In this document: positions 22,094 through 30,830 of the stretch, piece by piece
Layout: each line of letters starts with the position of its first letter
Position numbering within the stretch: position 1 is the first letter of the stretch
Assembly (NCBI RefSeq): GCF_900157375.1
Contig: NZ_LT721901.1
Coordinates: forward strand, 5,041,685 to 5,105,684
Source of the DNA: Mycobacterium rhizamassiliense
GTDB lineage: Bacteria > Actinomycetota > Actinomycetes > Mycobacteriales > Mycobacteriaceae
Length of the DNA: 64,000 nucleotides
Direction: 5' to 3'
Translations under genes and position numbers: made by a program
Notes under the pieces: model-generated
The model's input: the letters and a program-made list of their open reading frames with translations, nothing else
Told to the model about the DNA's origin: nothing
Database searches by the model: none

Positions 22094-22516
22094 ATGAGTT
22101 TTCGCGCCCGCAGACGGATGCCCGTCGTTGCCGCGACGGTGATCGCGGCCGGTTCCCAATTGTTTCCGGCGACCGCACACGCGGACCTGCACAACATCAC
22201 CTACCGCGCCAGAATCGATGCGCTGACCACCGGCAGCCAGGCCACCTTCGTCACGAACGCCGGCCAGACGAGCACCACGAACCTTCCGTCCATGCCGGGC
22301 AACGCCTTCGAGGCCAACACGGTGTTGCCGGATCCGGCGCAGGCCGGGCTACGGATCGTGCTGCATTTTCCGTACGCGGCGAACGTGCACTGCGAGATCG
22401 ACGTGGACGACAACGTTTTCGCGCAGGTCGACCAGATGGTCAGGCCGGCGGCGGGCAACGCCGACCCCAATAACGGTGCGCTGCAGTGCGGTGCACCGGT
22501 GGGCGGCCCGAGCTAG
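22094..22516 (+). CDS. Small secreted protein of unknown function
   Basis: A 140-aa protein with a Sec signal peptide: basic start (SFRARRR), hydrophobic core and a cleavage site after ATAHA (about residue 26). The mature part is a likely beta-sandwich with two cysteines that could form a disulfide. Proteins of this kind are frequent in mycobacteria and mostly uncharacterised. ATG 22094 is preferred because it places the basic n-region at the start and lies 8 nt after TAATCT (22080-22085), a possible -10 box; the longer GTG start at 22058 would bury the signal peptide. Function unknown. Confidence 0.75.
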   Translation: MSFRARRRMPVVAATVIAAGSQLFPATAHADLHNITYRARIDALTTGSQATFVTNAGQTSTTNLPSMPGNAFEANTVLPDPAQAGLRIVLHFPYAANVHCEIDVDDNVFAQVDQMVRPAAGNADPNNGALQCGAPVGGPS

Positions 22517-22534
22517 CGCCGCCGCCCACGAAAG

Positions 22535-23749
22535 CTAGGGCCGCCAGCCGGCGAAATCGGCCCACTCCCAGGCCCGCCGGTAGGCATCGGCGAACCACGG
22601 CTCCTTCGCGTCGGCGTAGGCCGCGGTGTCGCCGTGTGCGTCCTCTTCGGCCGCACCCTTGACGGCCAGGTAGCCCGCGCGCTCCTGCGGGTTCGCCGCG
22701 AGCCAGTCGACGAACAACAGCGCGAACTGCTGGTTGGGCCAGCCGTTCACCCGGATGTGCACGTTCGTCGGGCGTCCGGGATCGGCCGACCCGTGAATCC
22801 GCTTGTGCCACAACGCCGCATCGTCGCTGTGGTCGAATTCGTCGACCGTGCTGCGGGCCCCGGGTTTTGCCTCGTCGCGGTCGATCTGCGGGATGCCCGG
22901 GTAGCCGGCCGCCAGCAGGTCCTCGGCGAGTTCGTCTGCGACGGCCAGCGATTCGGCGGTGACCTGGACGTCGATGACGTCCTTGGCGTCGAATTCGGGC
23001 ACCGCCGTCGACCCGACGTGGTCCACCCGCAACGCCCTGTGTCCGCATGCGGTCGACAATCGGGCGACGATGCGCCGCGCTTGGTCCGGCCAGGTCGGGT
23101 CGGCGGGCACCACCGTCGCCGGCGCCCGCACGACGCGGCGCTCGGCCACGTTGTGGGCGAACGGCACGATTCGGTGATTCCACACGTCGCGGGCCCGTTC
23201 GACCAGTTCTTCTTGGCTACCGGAATTGTCCAGCCAGATGTCGGCGACGGCGCGACGCTGATCGTCGTCGGCCTGCGCCGCGATCCGCGCACGGGCGTCG
23301 TCTTCCGGCATGCCGCGCTGCCCGGTCAGTCGTTGCACCCGCAGCTCGACGTCAGCGTTCACCACGACGACCAACGGAAACATCGGCGCCATACCGGATT
23401 CCACCAACAGCGGGATGTCCTCGACGACGACCGAGTCCTCCGGCACCGACGCGATGATCTCCTCGCGCCGCTTGCCCACCAGCGGATGCACGATCCCGTT
23501 CAGCTTCTTGCGCGCCTCGTCGTCGGCAAAAGCCTTGGCAGCCAAGGCCGGACGATCCAGCGAGCCGTCCGCCTGCAGGATGTCTTCACCAAAGGCCTCG
23601 ACCAGCGAGGCAAGGCCCTCGGTGCCCGGTTGGACGACCTCCCGGGAGATGACATCGCCGTCGACGATGACGCCACCGCATTCAGCGAAGGTGGCGGACA
23701 GCGCCGACTTCCCGGCGCCGATGCCACCGGTCAACCCGATGCGCAGCAT
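22535..23749 (-). CDS. coaE: Dephospho-CoA kinase fused to GrpB-like (UPF0157) domain
   Basis: A 404-aa bifunctional-looking protein. Residues 1-200 are dephospho-CoA kinase, the last step of CoA synthesis, with P-loop GGIGAGKS and the DGDVISREV substrate motif. Residues about 215-400 are a GrpB/UPF0157 domain related to nucleotidyltransferases (DHVGSTAVP). The same fusion and length are found in M. tuberculosis CoaE (Rv1631, 407 aa), where the second domain has been suggested to assist folding or regulation. It lies 6 bp after rpsA on the same strand and is probably co-transcribed. Confidence 0.95.
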   Translation of the reverse strand: MLRIGLTGGIGAGKSALSATFAECGGVIVDGDVISREVVQPGTEGLASLVEAFGEDILQADGSLDRPALAAKAFADDEARKKLNGIVHPLVGKRREEIIASVPEDSVVVEDIPLLVESGMAPMFPLVVVVNADVELRVQRLTGQRGMPEDDARARIAAQADDDQRRAVADIWLDNSGSQEELVERARDVWNHRIVPFAHNVAERRVVRAPATVVPADPTWPDQARRIVARLSTACGHRALRVDHVGSTAVPEFDAKDVIDVQVTAESLAVADELAEDLLAAGYPGIPQIDRDEAKPGARSTVDEFDHSDDAALWHKRIHGSADPGRPTNVHIRVNGWPNQQFALLFVDWLAANPQERAGYLAVKGAAEEDAHGDTAAYADAKEPWFADAYRRAWEWADFAGWRP

Positions 23750-23755
23750 CGGTGG

Positions 23756-25201
23756 TTAGGCGTTACCGGCGAGCTTTTCCCGCAGCGCGGCCAGCTGGGC
23801 GTCGCTTGCCAGCGAGCCGCCCGCAGCCTTTTCCGCGGGCGCGCCGTTGCCCGGCGAGTGATCGCCACTGGTTTGCGCTTCGGCCTCGGCTGCGGCGAAC
23901 TTCTCCATCTGCGCGGTGTGCATCTTGTGCCGGCGCTCGGCCTCGGCGTAGCGGGCCTCCCACTCGTTGCGCTGGGTGTCGAAACCTTCCAACCATTCGT
24001 TGGTCTCGGAGTCGAAGCCCTCGGGGAAGATGTAGTTGCCCTGCTCGTCGTAGCTGTCGGCCATGCCGTACTTCGCCGGGTCGAATTCGTCGGTGTAGTC
24101 CTCGTTGGCCTGCTTGAGCGACAACGAGATTCGGCGGCGCTCCAGGTCGATGTCGATGACCTTGACCATCGCGTCGTCGCCGACGGCGACCACCTGGTCG
24201 GGCACCTCGACGTGGCGCTCGGCCAGCTCCGAGATGTGCACCAGACCCTCGATGCCCTCCTCGACGCGCACAAACGCACCGAACGGAACCAGCTTGGTGA
24301 CCTTGCCGGGCACGATCTGGCCGATGGCGTGGGTGCGGGCGAAGTGCCGCCACGGGTCTTCCTGAGTCGCCTTGAGCGACAAGGAAACCCGCTCGCGGTC
24401 CATGTCGACGTCGAGCACCTCGACGGTGACCTCGTCGCCGACCTGGACGACCTCGGACGGGTGATCAATGTGCTTCCAAGACAACTCGGAAACGTGCACC
24501 AGACCGTCGACACCGCCGAGATCGACGAACGCGCCGAAGTTGACGATGGAGGACACCACACCCTTGCGGATGGTGCCCTTCTGCAGCTGGTTGAGGAACT
24601 CGCTGCGCACCTCGGACTGGGTCTGCTCCAGCCACGCGCGGCGCGAGAGCACCACGTTGTTGCGGTTCTTGTCCAGCTCGATGATCTTGGCCTCGATCTC
24701 CTTGCCGATGTACGGCTGCAGATCGCGGACGCGGCGCATCTCGACCAGCGAGGCGGGCAGGAAGCCACGCAACCCGATGTCAAGGATCAGGCCGCCCTTG
24801 ACGACCTCGATGACGGTGCCCTTGACGGCCTCGTCCTTCTCCTTGAGTGCCTCGATGGTGCCCCAGGCGCGCTCGTACTGGGCGCGCTTCTTGGACAGGA
24901 TCAGACGGCCTTCTTTGTCCTCTTTGGTGAGAACAAGGGCCTCGACCTCATCACCGACGGAAACGACCTCATTCGGGTCGACATCGTGCTTGATGGAGAG
25001 CTCGCGGGCGGGGATGACCCCTTCGGTCTTGTAGCCGATGTCGAGGAGCACCTCGTCCCGGTCCACTTTGACGATGGTGCCTTCGACGATGTCGCCATCG
25101 TTGAAGTACTTGATCGTTTGGTCTATTGCTGCGAGAAAGTCCTCGGCGGAGCCAATGTCGTTGACGGCTACTTGCGGCGAGGTGACGGCGGGACTCGGCA
25201 T
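23756..25201 (-). CDS. rpsA: 30S ribosomal protein S1
   Basis: A 481-aa S1 protein with four S1 OB-fold repeats (about residues 35-105, 120-190, 205-275, 290-360) and an acidic/Ala-rich C-terminal tail. Length equals M. tuberculosis RpsA (Rv1630). It binds mRNA on the small subunit. The last S1 repeat is followed by a tail of about 115 residues, the region in which changes have been discussed in relation to pyrazinoic acid; nothing unusual is evident here. It follows polA by 217 bp and so has its own leader. Confidence 0.97.
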   Translation of the reverse strand: MPSPAVTSPQVAVNDIGSAEDFLAAIDQTIKYFNDGDIVEGTIVKVDRDEVLLDIGYKTEGVIPARELSIKHDVDPNEVVSVGDEVEALVLTKEDKEGRLILSKKRAQYERAWGTIEALKEKDEAVKGTVIEVVKGGLILDIGLRGFLPASLVEMRRVRDLQPYIGKEIEAKIIELDKNRNNVVLSRRAWLEQTQSEVRSEFLNQLQKGTIRKGVVSSIVNFGAFVDLGGVDGLVHVSELSWKHIDHPSEVVQVGDEVTVEVLDVDMDRERVSLSLKATQEDPWRHFARTHAIGQIVPGKVTKLVPFGAFVRVEEGIEGLVHISELAERHVEVPDQVVAVGDDAMVKVIDIDLERRRISLSLKQANEDYTDEFDPAKYGMADSYDEQGNYIFPEGFDSETNEWLEGFDTQRNEWEARYAEAERRHKMHTAQMEKFAAAEAEAQTSGDHSPGNGAPAEKAAGGSLASDAQLAALREKLAGNA

Positions 25202-25253
25202 ATTGTTGGGTTGCTCCGGACAGGTTTGGTCGTAGGGACAAAAACGGAATTTA

Positions 25254-25275
25254 CCTGTTGAGGCTACTCGACAGG
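25254..25275 (-). promoter_or_regulatory. Imperfect hairpin upstream of rpsA
   Basis: Arms CCTGTTGAG (25254-25262) and CTCGACAGG (25267-25275) with a 4-nt loop and one wobble pair, about 53 nt before the rpsA start. On the minus strand it is followed by TAAATT (a possible -10) and a T-rich stretch, so it could be a polA terminator or an rpsA operator. Confidence 0.35.
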
Positions 25276-25418
25276 GCGCACGCTGGACAAACTCGACCGG
25301 CGTGCCACGGGCGCCACGCCCATATTCGACGCATCGCGAACATCACGCAACTCGAGATTTTCGGCCGAATTTCGCCGTCGCGCAAGCCCCAAAAGGGGCT
25401 GTGCCTGCAGCGGGGCGG

Positions 25419-28118
25419 CTAGTGGGCGGCGCTGTCCCAGCTTCGCCCGTAGCCCACCGAAACCTCGAGCGGGACGTCCAGCGGGTAGGCGCAGCCCATC
25501 TTGTCGCGGACCAGCGCCTCGACTTTTTCGCGCTCACCCTCGGCGATCTCGAACAGCAGCTCGTCGTGCACCTGCAGCAGCATGCGCGACGACAGCCCGG
25601 CCTCGGTAATTGCCTTGTCGACCTCGATCATCGCCATCTTGATGATGTCGGCGGCGCTGCCCTGGATGGGGGCGTTGAGAGCCGCCCGCTCGGCGGCCTC
25701 GCGGAGGTTGCGGTTGCTGCTGTCCAGCTCGGGCAGGTAGCGCCTGCGGCCGAACACCGTGGAGGTGTAGCCGTCCTTGCGGGCCTGTTCGACGACGTCG
25801 TGCAAGTAGTCGCGGATACCGCCGAATCGGGCGAAGTACTGGTCCATCTGCTCTTTGGCCTCCTCGGTGGAGATCTTGAGCTGGGCGGACAGCCCGTAGG
25901 CGCTCAGCCCGTAGGCCAACCCGTACGACATCGCCTTGACGCGGCGGCGCAGCTCGGCGGTGACCTCCTCGATCGGCACCCCGAAGGCCCGCGAGGCGAC
26001 GAACGAGTGCAGGTCCTCCCCGGTGTTGAACGCCTCGATCAGACCCTCGTCCTTGGACAGGTGCGCCATGATGCGCATTTCGATCTGGCTGTAGTCGGCC
26101 GTCATCAGGTCGCTGTAGCCGTCGCCGACCACGAACGCGTCGCGGATCCGCCGGCCGGCCTCGGTGCGGATCGGGATGTTCTGCAGGTTCGGCTCGGTCG
26201 ACGACAACCTGCCCGTCGCCGCGATGGTCTGGTTGAACGTGGTGTGGATGCGCCCGTCGGAGGCCACCGAATTCAGCAGCCCGTCGACCGTCACCTTCAG
26301 CCGGGTGGCGTCGCGGTGGGTCAGCAGGTGTTGCAGGAACGGATGGCCGGTCTTGTCGAACAGCGACTGCAAAGCGTCGGCGTCGGTGGTGTACCCGGTC
26401 TTGGTGCGTTTGGTCTTCGGCATCTCGAGTTCGTCAAACAGCACCACCTGCAACTGTTTTGGCGAGCCGAGGTTGATCTGCTTGCCGATCACCGCGTAGG
26501 CCGCCTCGGCCGCGTCGCGGATCTGGTCGGCGAAATCGCTTTGCAGCTCGGTCAGTTTCGGCACGTCCACCGCGATGCCGGTGTGTTCCAGGCCCGCCAA
26601 CACCCGCTGCACCGGCAGCTCCATGCCGCTCAGCAGGGACGTGGAGCTGATGCGGGCCAGCTCCTCGTCGAGCGCGTCGGCCAGGTCCAGCACCGCCACG
26701 GCCCGCAGGAGCAGCGTCTGCACCGCCTGGTCGTCGACCCCATCGGGATCGTCGAGCAACGAAAGCTGTTGCTGCTCAGGGTTTTCGGCGCGCAACTCGC
26801 GGCGCAGGTAGCGCAGCGAAAGGTCGTCGAGGGCGAAGCTGCGCTGCCCCGGACGCACCAGGTAGGCCGCCAGCGCGGTGTCCGACGTGACCCCGGCCAG
26901 CGTCCAGCCCCGTCCCGCCAAGTCGTGCATCGCCAGCTTGGCTTCGTGCAGCGCCTTGGGCGGACCGGGGTCGGCCAGCCAGGACGCCAGCGCCGCCTCG
27001 TCCTCGGGGTCCAGCGCCGAGGTGTCGATGTAGCGGCCCTCGCCGTCGGCCGAGACGATGGCCAGCGCGGTGGCGTCGGCGTCGTAGGCCAAATGCGTGC
27101 CGACGACGGCCAGGCCGAACCGCCGGCCCGAGCTGTGTTCGGCCAGCCACACGGCCAGCTCGCCGGCCTCCAGCGCGCCGCCGCGGACATCGAAACCCTC
27201 GTCCACCTCGGGCTCGACGGCGGCCAGGGTGTCGAACAGCCGGTCGCGCAGCACCCGAAATTCCAGGTCGTCGAACAGGCGGTGAATCTGGTCGCGGTCC
27301 CACGGCAGCAACCGCAGCGTGTCCGGGGTCTGCGCCAGCGGCACGTCCTTGACGAGGTCGGTGAGCTCGCGGTTGCGGATGACGTTGGCCAGGTGCTCGC
27401 GCAAGGAGTCGCCCACCTTGCCGCGCACCGAGTCGACGTTGTCGACCAGGCCCTGCAGCGAGCCGTACTCGACGATCCACTTCGACGCGGTCTTCTCCCC
27501 CACGCCGGGAATCCCGGGCAGGTTGTCGCTGGGATCGCCGCGCAGCGCGGCGAAGTCGGGGTACTGCGTGGGGGTCAACCCGTACTTCTCGACGACCGCG
27601 TCCGGGGTGAAGCGGGTGAGCTCGCTGACGCCCTTGCGCGGGTACAGCACGGTCACGTCGTCGCTGACCAGCTGCAGAGCGTCGCGGTCGCCGGTGACCA
27701 CCAACACCCGGTAGCCCTCGTTTTCGGCCTGGGTGGCCAGCGTCGCGATCAGGTCGTCGGCCTCGAACCCGGCCTCGGCGAGCACCGTGATGCCCAGCGC
27801 GCCGAGCACCTCCTTGGTGATGTCGATCTGGCCGCGGAACTCGTCGGGCGTCTCCGACCGGCCGGCCTTGTACTCCGGGTAGCGCTCCAGCCGGAACGTC
27901 TGGCGCGACACGTCGAACGCCGCCGCGATGTGCGTCGGGGCCTCGTCGCGCAGCAGGTTGATCAGCATGGCGGTGAAGCCGTAGACCGCGTTGGTGGTCA
28001 GGCCGCTGCGGGTCTTGAAGTTCTCCGCGGGCAGCGCGTAGAACGCCCGGAAGGCCAGCGAATTGCCGTCCAGCAACATCAGTGTCGGCTTGGTCTGTTG
28101 CTCGGTCGCGGCAGGCAC
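25419..28118 (-). CDS. polA: DNA polymerase I
   Basis: An 899-aa family A polymerase. The N-terminal 5' nuclease domain contains LMLLDGNSLAFRAFYALP, GFEADDLIATLA and RGDPSDNLPGIPGVGEKTA. The middle 3'-5' exonuclease-like domain lacks the usual proofreading acidic motifs, as in other mycobacterial PolA. The polymerase domain has motif A (DYSQIEMRIMAHLS), motif B (RRRVKAMSYGLAYG) and motif C (QVHDELLFE). It fills repair gaps after UvrABC and finishes Okazaki fragments. GTG 28118 is chosen since TAGAGT lies 7 nt upstream and the length then matches M. tuberculosis; GTG 28136 is an alternative. Confidence 0.95.
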   Translation of the reverse strand: MPAATEQQTKPTLMLLDGNSLAFRAFYALPAENFKTRSGLTTNAVYGFTAMLINLLRDEAPTHIAAAFDVSRQTFRLERYPEYKAGRSETPDEFRGQIDITKEVLGALGITVLAEAGFEADDLIATLATQAENEGYRVLVVTGDRDALQLVSDDVTVLYPRKGVSELTRFTPDAVVEKYGLTPTQYPDFAALRGDPSDNLPGIPGVGEKTASKWIVEYGSLQGLVDNVDSVRGKVGDSLREHLANVIRNRELTDLVKDVPLAQTPDTLRLLPWDRDQIHRLFDDLEFRVLRDRLFDTLAAVEPEVDEGFDVRGGALEAGELAVWLAEHSSGRRFGLAVVGTHLAYDADATALAIVSADGEGRYIDTSALDPEDEAALASWLADPGPPKALHEAKLAMHDLAGRGWTLAGVTSDTALAAYLVRPGQRSFALDDLSLRYLRRELRAENPEQQQLSLLDDPDGVDDQAVQTLLLRAVAVLDLADALDEELARISSTSLLSGMELPVQRVLAGLEHTGIAVDVPKLTELQSDFADQIRDAAEAAYAVIGKQINLGSPKQLQVVLFDELEMPKTKRTKTGYTTDADALQSLFDKTGHPFLQHLLTHRDATRLKVTVDGLLNSVASDGRIHTTFNQTIAATGRLSSTEPNLQNIPIRTEAGRRIRDAFVVGDGYSDLMTADYSQIEMRIMAHLSKDEGLIEAFNTGEDLHSFVASRAFGVPIEEVTAELRRRVKAMSYGLAYGLSAYGLSAQLKISTEEAKEQMDQYFARFGGIRDYLHDVVEQARKDGYTSTVFGRRRYLPELDSSNRNLREAAERAALNAPIQGSAADIIKMAMIEVDKAITEAGLSSRMLLQVHDELLFEIAEGEREKVEALVRDKMGCAYPLDVPLEVSVGYGRSWDSAAH

Positions 28119-28125
28119 GCGTCTC

Positions 28126-28131
28126 ACTCTA
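28126..28131 (-). promoter_or_regulatory. -10 hexamer, leaderless start of polA
   Basis: On the minus strand TAGAGT, 7 nt, then GTG at 28118. Confidence 0.45.
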
Positions 28132-28168
28132 GGCACCCGGTACGACGAGCGAGCCTGCCCACCAGAAC

Positions 28169-28182
28169 TGCAACACGTTTCA
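28169..28182 (+). promoter_or_regulatory. KstR-type operator
   Basis: TGCAACACGTTTCA fits the KstR consensus TnnAACnnGTTnnA at every fixed base. It covers the expected -35 region of the DUF35/thiolase promoter (start site about 28214), an ideal place for repression. KstR controls cholesterol catabolism in mycobacteria; from memory, Rv1627c and Rv1628c belong to that regulon. Confidence 0.7.
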
Positions 28183-28201
28183 GTTATGTGTTTGAGCTGG
28201 G

Positions 28202-28207
28202 TAGTCT
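28202..28207 (+). promoter_or_regulatory. -10 hexamer, leaderless start of the DUF35 gene
   Basis: TAGTCT, 6 nt, then GTG at 28214. Confidence 0.5.
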
Positions 28208-28213
28208 GGCCGA

Positions 28214-28699
28214 GTGCCAGAGGTCACCAGTACAGAACCCGCGATCGCCGGATGGTTCGCCGCCGACGACGCCGGAAACCCGCATCTGATCGGCAGCAAG
28301 TGCCCCGAGTGCGGCACCTACGTTTTCCCGCCGCGGGAGAACAACTGCCCCAACCCCGCCTGCGCCAGCGACACATTGGAGTCCGTCGCGCTGTCGACGC
28401 GGGGGAAGTTGTGGAGCTACACCGAAAACCGGTATCCCCCACCCGCGCCGTATCCGGCCGCCGAGCCGTTTGAGCCATTCGCCATCGCCGCGGTGGAGCT
28501 GGCCGACGAGGGAATCATCGTGCTGGGCAAGGTCGTCGAGGGCACGCTGGCCGCGGACCTGAAGGTCGGCATCGAGATGGAGCTGGCCACCATGACGCTG
28601 TACACCGACGACGACGGTGTGCAGCGCCTCGTGCACGCGTGGAGGATCGCATTCGGCGGCGACGATGCAGAGCGAAGCGATGAGGAGGAGCGCCGATAA
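28214..28699 (+). CDS. Zn-ribbon OB-fold (DUF35) protein, Rv1628c-like
   Basis: A 161-aa DUF35 protein. An N-terminal rubredoxin-like zinc ribbon (CPECG and CPNPAC, about residues 34-55) is followed by an OB-fold that in this family binds acyl-CoA. DUF35 proteins form complexes with thiolase-like partners and position the acyl-CoA for retro-aldol cleavage in steroid side-chain degradation. The next gene encodes such a partner and begins within the stop codon of this one. The promoter carries a KstR-type operator. A role in sterol-derived acyl-CoA breakdown is a well-supported inference. Confidence 0.9.
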   Translation: MPEVTSTEPAIAGWFAADDAGNPHLIGSKCPECGTYVFPPRENNCPNPACASDTLESVALSTRGKLWSYTENRYPPPAPYPAAEPFEPFAIAAVELADEGIIVLGKVVEGTLAADLKVGIEMELATMTLYTDDDGVQRLVHAWRIAFGGDDAERSDEEERR

Positions 28700-29907
28700 T
28701 GACGACGAGCACACCCGAACCGCTCTACATCCTGGGCGCCGGCATGCACCCCTGGGGCAAATGGGGCCGCGACTTCACCGAATACGGCGTGGTCGCCGCG
28801 CGCGCCGCGCTGGCCGAGGCCGGCCTGGACTGGCGGCAGATCCAGCTGGTCGCCGGGGCCGACACCATCCGCAACGGCTATCCCGGCTTCATCGCCGGGT
28901 CGACGTTCGCGCAGAAGCTCGGTTGGAACGGCGTGCCGGTCAGCTCGAGCTACGCCGCGTGCGCCAGCGGTTCGCAGGCCCTGCAGAGCGCCCGGGCCCA
29001 CATCCTGGCCGGGTTCTGCGATGTCGCGCTGGTGATCGGCGCCGACACCACGCCGAAGGGCGCGTTCGCCCCCGTCGGTGGCGAGCGCAAGAACGACCCC
29101 GACTGGCAGCGGTTCCACCTGATCGGGGCGATGAACCCGGTGTACTTCGCGCTGCTGGCGCGGCGCCGGATGGACCTGTACGGCGCGACGTCGGAGGACT
29201 TCGCTGCGGTGAAGGTGAAGAACTCCCAGCACGGGTTGCAGAACCCAAATGCCCGCTACCGCAAGGAATCCGCGGTCGAGGACGTGCTGGCCAGCCCGGT
29301 GGTCTCCGACCCGCTGCGGCAGCTCGACATCTGCGCGACCTCCGACGGCGCCGCCGCTCTGATCGTGGCCAGCGCCGAGTTCGCGCGTAAGCACCTCGGT
29401 TCGCTGGACGGCGTACCGTCGGTGCGCGCGGTCAGCACGGTGACCCCGCAGTACCCGCAGCACCTGCCCGAATTGCCCGATATCGCAACGGATTCCACCG
29501 CCGTGGTGGCCGCACCGGAGCGAGTGTTCAAGGACCAGATCCTCGACGCCGCCTACGCCGAAGCCGGCATCGGTCCCGAGGACGTGAGCATGGCCGAGGT
29601 CTACGACCTGTCCACCGCTTTAGAGCTCGACTGGTACGAGCACCTGGGGCTGTGCCCCAAAGGCGAGGCCGAACAGCTGCTGCGCAGCGGCGCGACCGCC
29701 CTGGGCGGCAAGGTGCCGGTGAACCCGTCGGGCGGGCTGGCGTGCTTCGGCGAGGCCATTCCGGCCCAGGCGATCGCCCAGGTTTGCGAGCTGACCTGGC
29801 AGCTGCGTGGTCAGGCCACCGGCCGGCAGGTGGAGAACGCCAAGGTCGGCGTCACCGCCAACCAGGGTCTGTTCGGCCACGGCTCGTCGGTGATCGTCGC
29901 GCGCTAG
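28699..29907 (+). CDS. Thiolase/SCP-x type lipid-transfer protein, Rv1627c-like
   Basis: A 402-aa thiolase-fold protein. The nucleophile Cys88 is in SYAACASGSQ, and GGLACFGEAIPAQ and GLFGHGSS provide the C-terminal active-site region. Members of this group include Ltp-type aldolases/thiolases that act on CoA thioesters of steroid side chains. It is translationally coupled to the DUF35 gene (stop and start share one base, with GAGGAGGAG just upstream), which suggests a heteromeric complex. The exact reaction (thiolytic or aldolytic) cannot be decided from sequence alone. Confidence 0.9.
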   Translation: MTTSTPEPLYILGAGMHPWGKWGRDFTEYGVVAARAALAEAGLDWRQIQLVAGADTIRNGYPGFIAGSTFAQKLGWNGVPVSSSYAACASGSQALQSARAHILAGFCDVALVIGADTTPKGAFAPVGGERKNDPDWQRFHLIGAMNPVYFALLARRRMDLYGATSEDFAAVKVKNSQHGLQNPNARYRKESAVEDVLASPVVSDPLRQLDICATSDGAAALIVASAEFARKHLGSLDGVPSVRAVSTVTPQYPQHLPELPDIATDSTAVVAAPERVFKDQILDAAYAEAGIGPEDVSMAEVYDLSTALELDWYEHLGLCPKGEAEQLLRSGATALGGKVPVNPSGGLACFGEAIPAQAIAQVCELTWQLRGQATGRQVENAKVGVTANQGLFGHGSSVIVAR

Positions 29908-29940
29908 TTCTCAACGCGCGTCGCGCGCGCGCTCACATAC

Positions 29941-29999
29941 TTGAGTGTGCGTCAGCGGCGGGCTTTCCCGGCGTGTCGCGGCCCCTGCCGCACACTCAA
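29941..29999 (+). repeat. Perfect 11-bp inverted repeat in convergent intergenic region
   Basis: TTGAGTGTGCG (29941-29951) and CGCACACTCAA (29989-29999) can pair perfectly around a 37-nt GC-rich loop, between the convergent thiolase and pdtaR genes. It may act as a bidirectional transcription barrier. The T-run expected of an intrinsic terminator is missing. Confidence 0.55.
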
Positions 30000-30020
30000 A
30001 GCCGCGGGTTCACTATCGAT

Positions 30021-30079
30021 GCCGTGAGCGCACACCCGATGCCGCCACTTCACACACGACGCCGTCAGCGCACACCCGA
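30021..30079 (+). repeat. Direct repeat, 40-bp period, upstream of pdtaR 3' end
   Basis: GCCGTGAGCGCACACCCGA (30021-30039) and GCCGTCAGCGCACACCCGA (30061-30079) differ at one base. The same CGCACAC core also occurs in the inverted repeat at 29989. Confidence 0.6.
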
Positions 30080-30091
30080 ACGGCGAACGGC

Positions 30092-30718
30092 CTACTCGGC
30101 CTCGGTCTTTGACTCGTCCCCGAGGGTTTCCAGGACGACTTCGGCCACCCGCTTCATCGAGGTCCGGCGGTCCATCGCCGCGCGCTGGATCCACTTGAAG
30201 GCTTCGGGCTCGGTCATGCCCTGCTTGACCTGCAGCAGGCCCTTCGCGCGCTCGACGACCTTGCGGGTCTCCAGCCGCTCGGACAGCGTCGCGACTTCCT
30301 GCTCGAGCGCGCTGATCTCGCTGAACCGGCTGATGGCCAATTCGATGGCGGGAATCAGGTCGCTGATCGTGAAGGGCTTCACCAGGTACGCCATCGCCCC
30401 GGCGTCGCGCGCCCGCTCGACGAGGTCGCGCTGGCTGAAGGCGGTCAGCACCACGATCGGTGCGATGCGCTTGCTGGCGATCTCCGACGCGGCGTCGATG
30501 CCGTCGCGGCGCGGCATCTTCACGTCCATGATCACGAGGTCGGGATTGTGCTGCTCGGCCAGCTCGACGGCTTCCTGCCCGTCGCTGGCCTCGCCGACGA
30601 TCTCGTAACCCTCCTCTCGCAGCATCTCGGCAAGGTCCATGCGGATGAGCGCTTCGTCTTCCGCGATGAGGACCCGGCGCGGCGCGGCGGCGTCGGAGTC
30701 GGTCGTGGGGCCTGTCAT
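30092..30718 (-). CDS. pdtaR: Response regulator with ANTAR RNA-binding domain
   Basis: A 208-aa protein with a receiver domain (phosphoacceptor Asp65 in IMDVKMP, acidic pair Glu20-Asp21, Lys in LVKPF) and a C-terminal ANTAR domain (about 140-198) that recognises paired hairpins in RNA to cause antitermination. It is the response regulator of the PdtaS histidine kinase, which is encoded elsewhere in mycobacteria, so it appears here as an orphan. Closely resembles Rv1626. ATG 30718 is chosen because GAGAGA lies upstream and the start agrees with Rv1626; two upstream starts exist in frame. Confidence 0.95.
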   Translation of the reverse strand: MTGPTTDSDAAAPRRVLIAEDEALIRMDLAEMLREEGYEIVGEASDGQEAVELAEQHNPDLVIMDVKMPRRDGIDAASEIASKRIAPIVVLTAFSQRDLVERARDAGAMAYLVKPFTISDLIPAIELAISRFSEISALEQEVATLSERLETRKVVERAKGLLQVKQGMTEPEAFKWIQRAAMDRRTSMKRVAEVVLETLGDESKTEAE

Positions 30719-30830
30719 GACGGACATTCTCTCGTGGACGGCGTCGACCTGCGACATCGGGGGCGGTGGGAGCAGACGACCGCACGCATCCTCTATGGTG
30801 GGAGGCCGCTTAAGGTAGTAGGCCGGGCAC

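Noticed and set aside
22634..25261. 875-codon open frame on the plus strand
   Set aside because: Antisense to coaE and rpsA; no recognisable motif.
25302..28289. 995-codon open frame on the plus strand
   Set aside because: Antisense to polA; composition typical of a complementary frame in GC-rich DNA.
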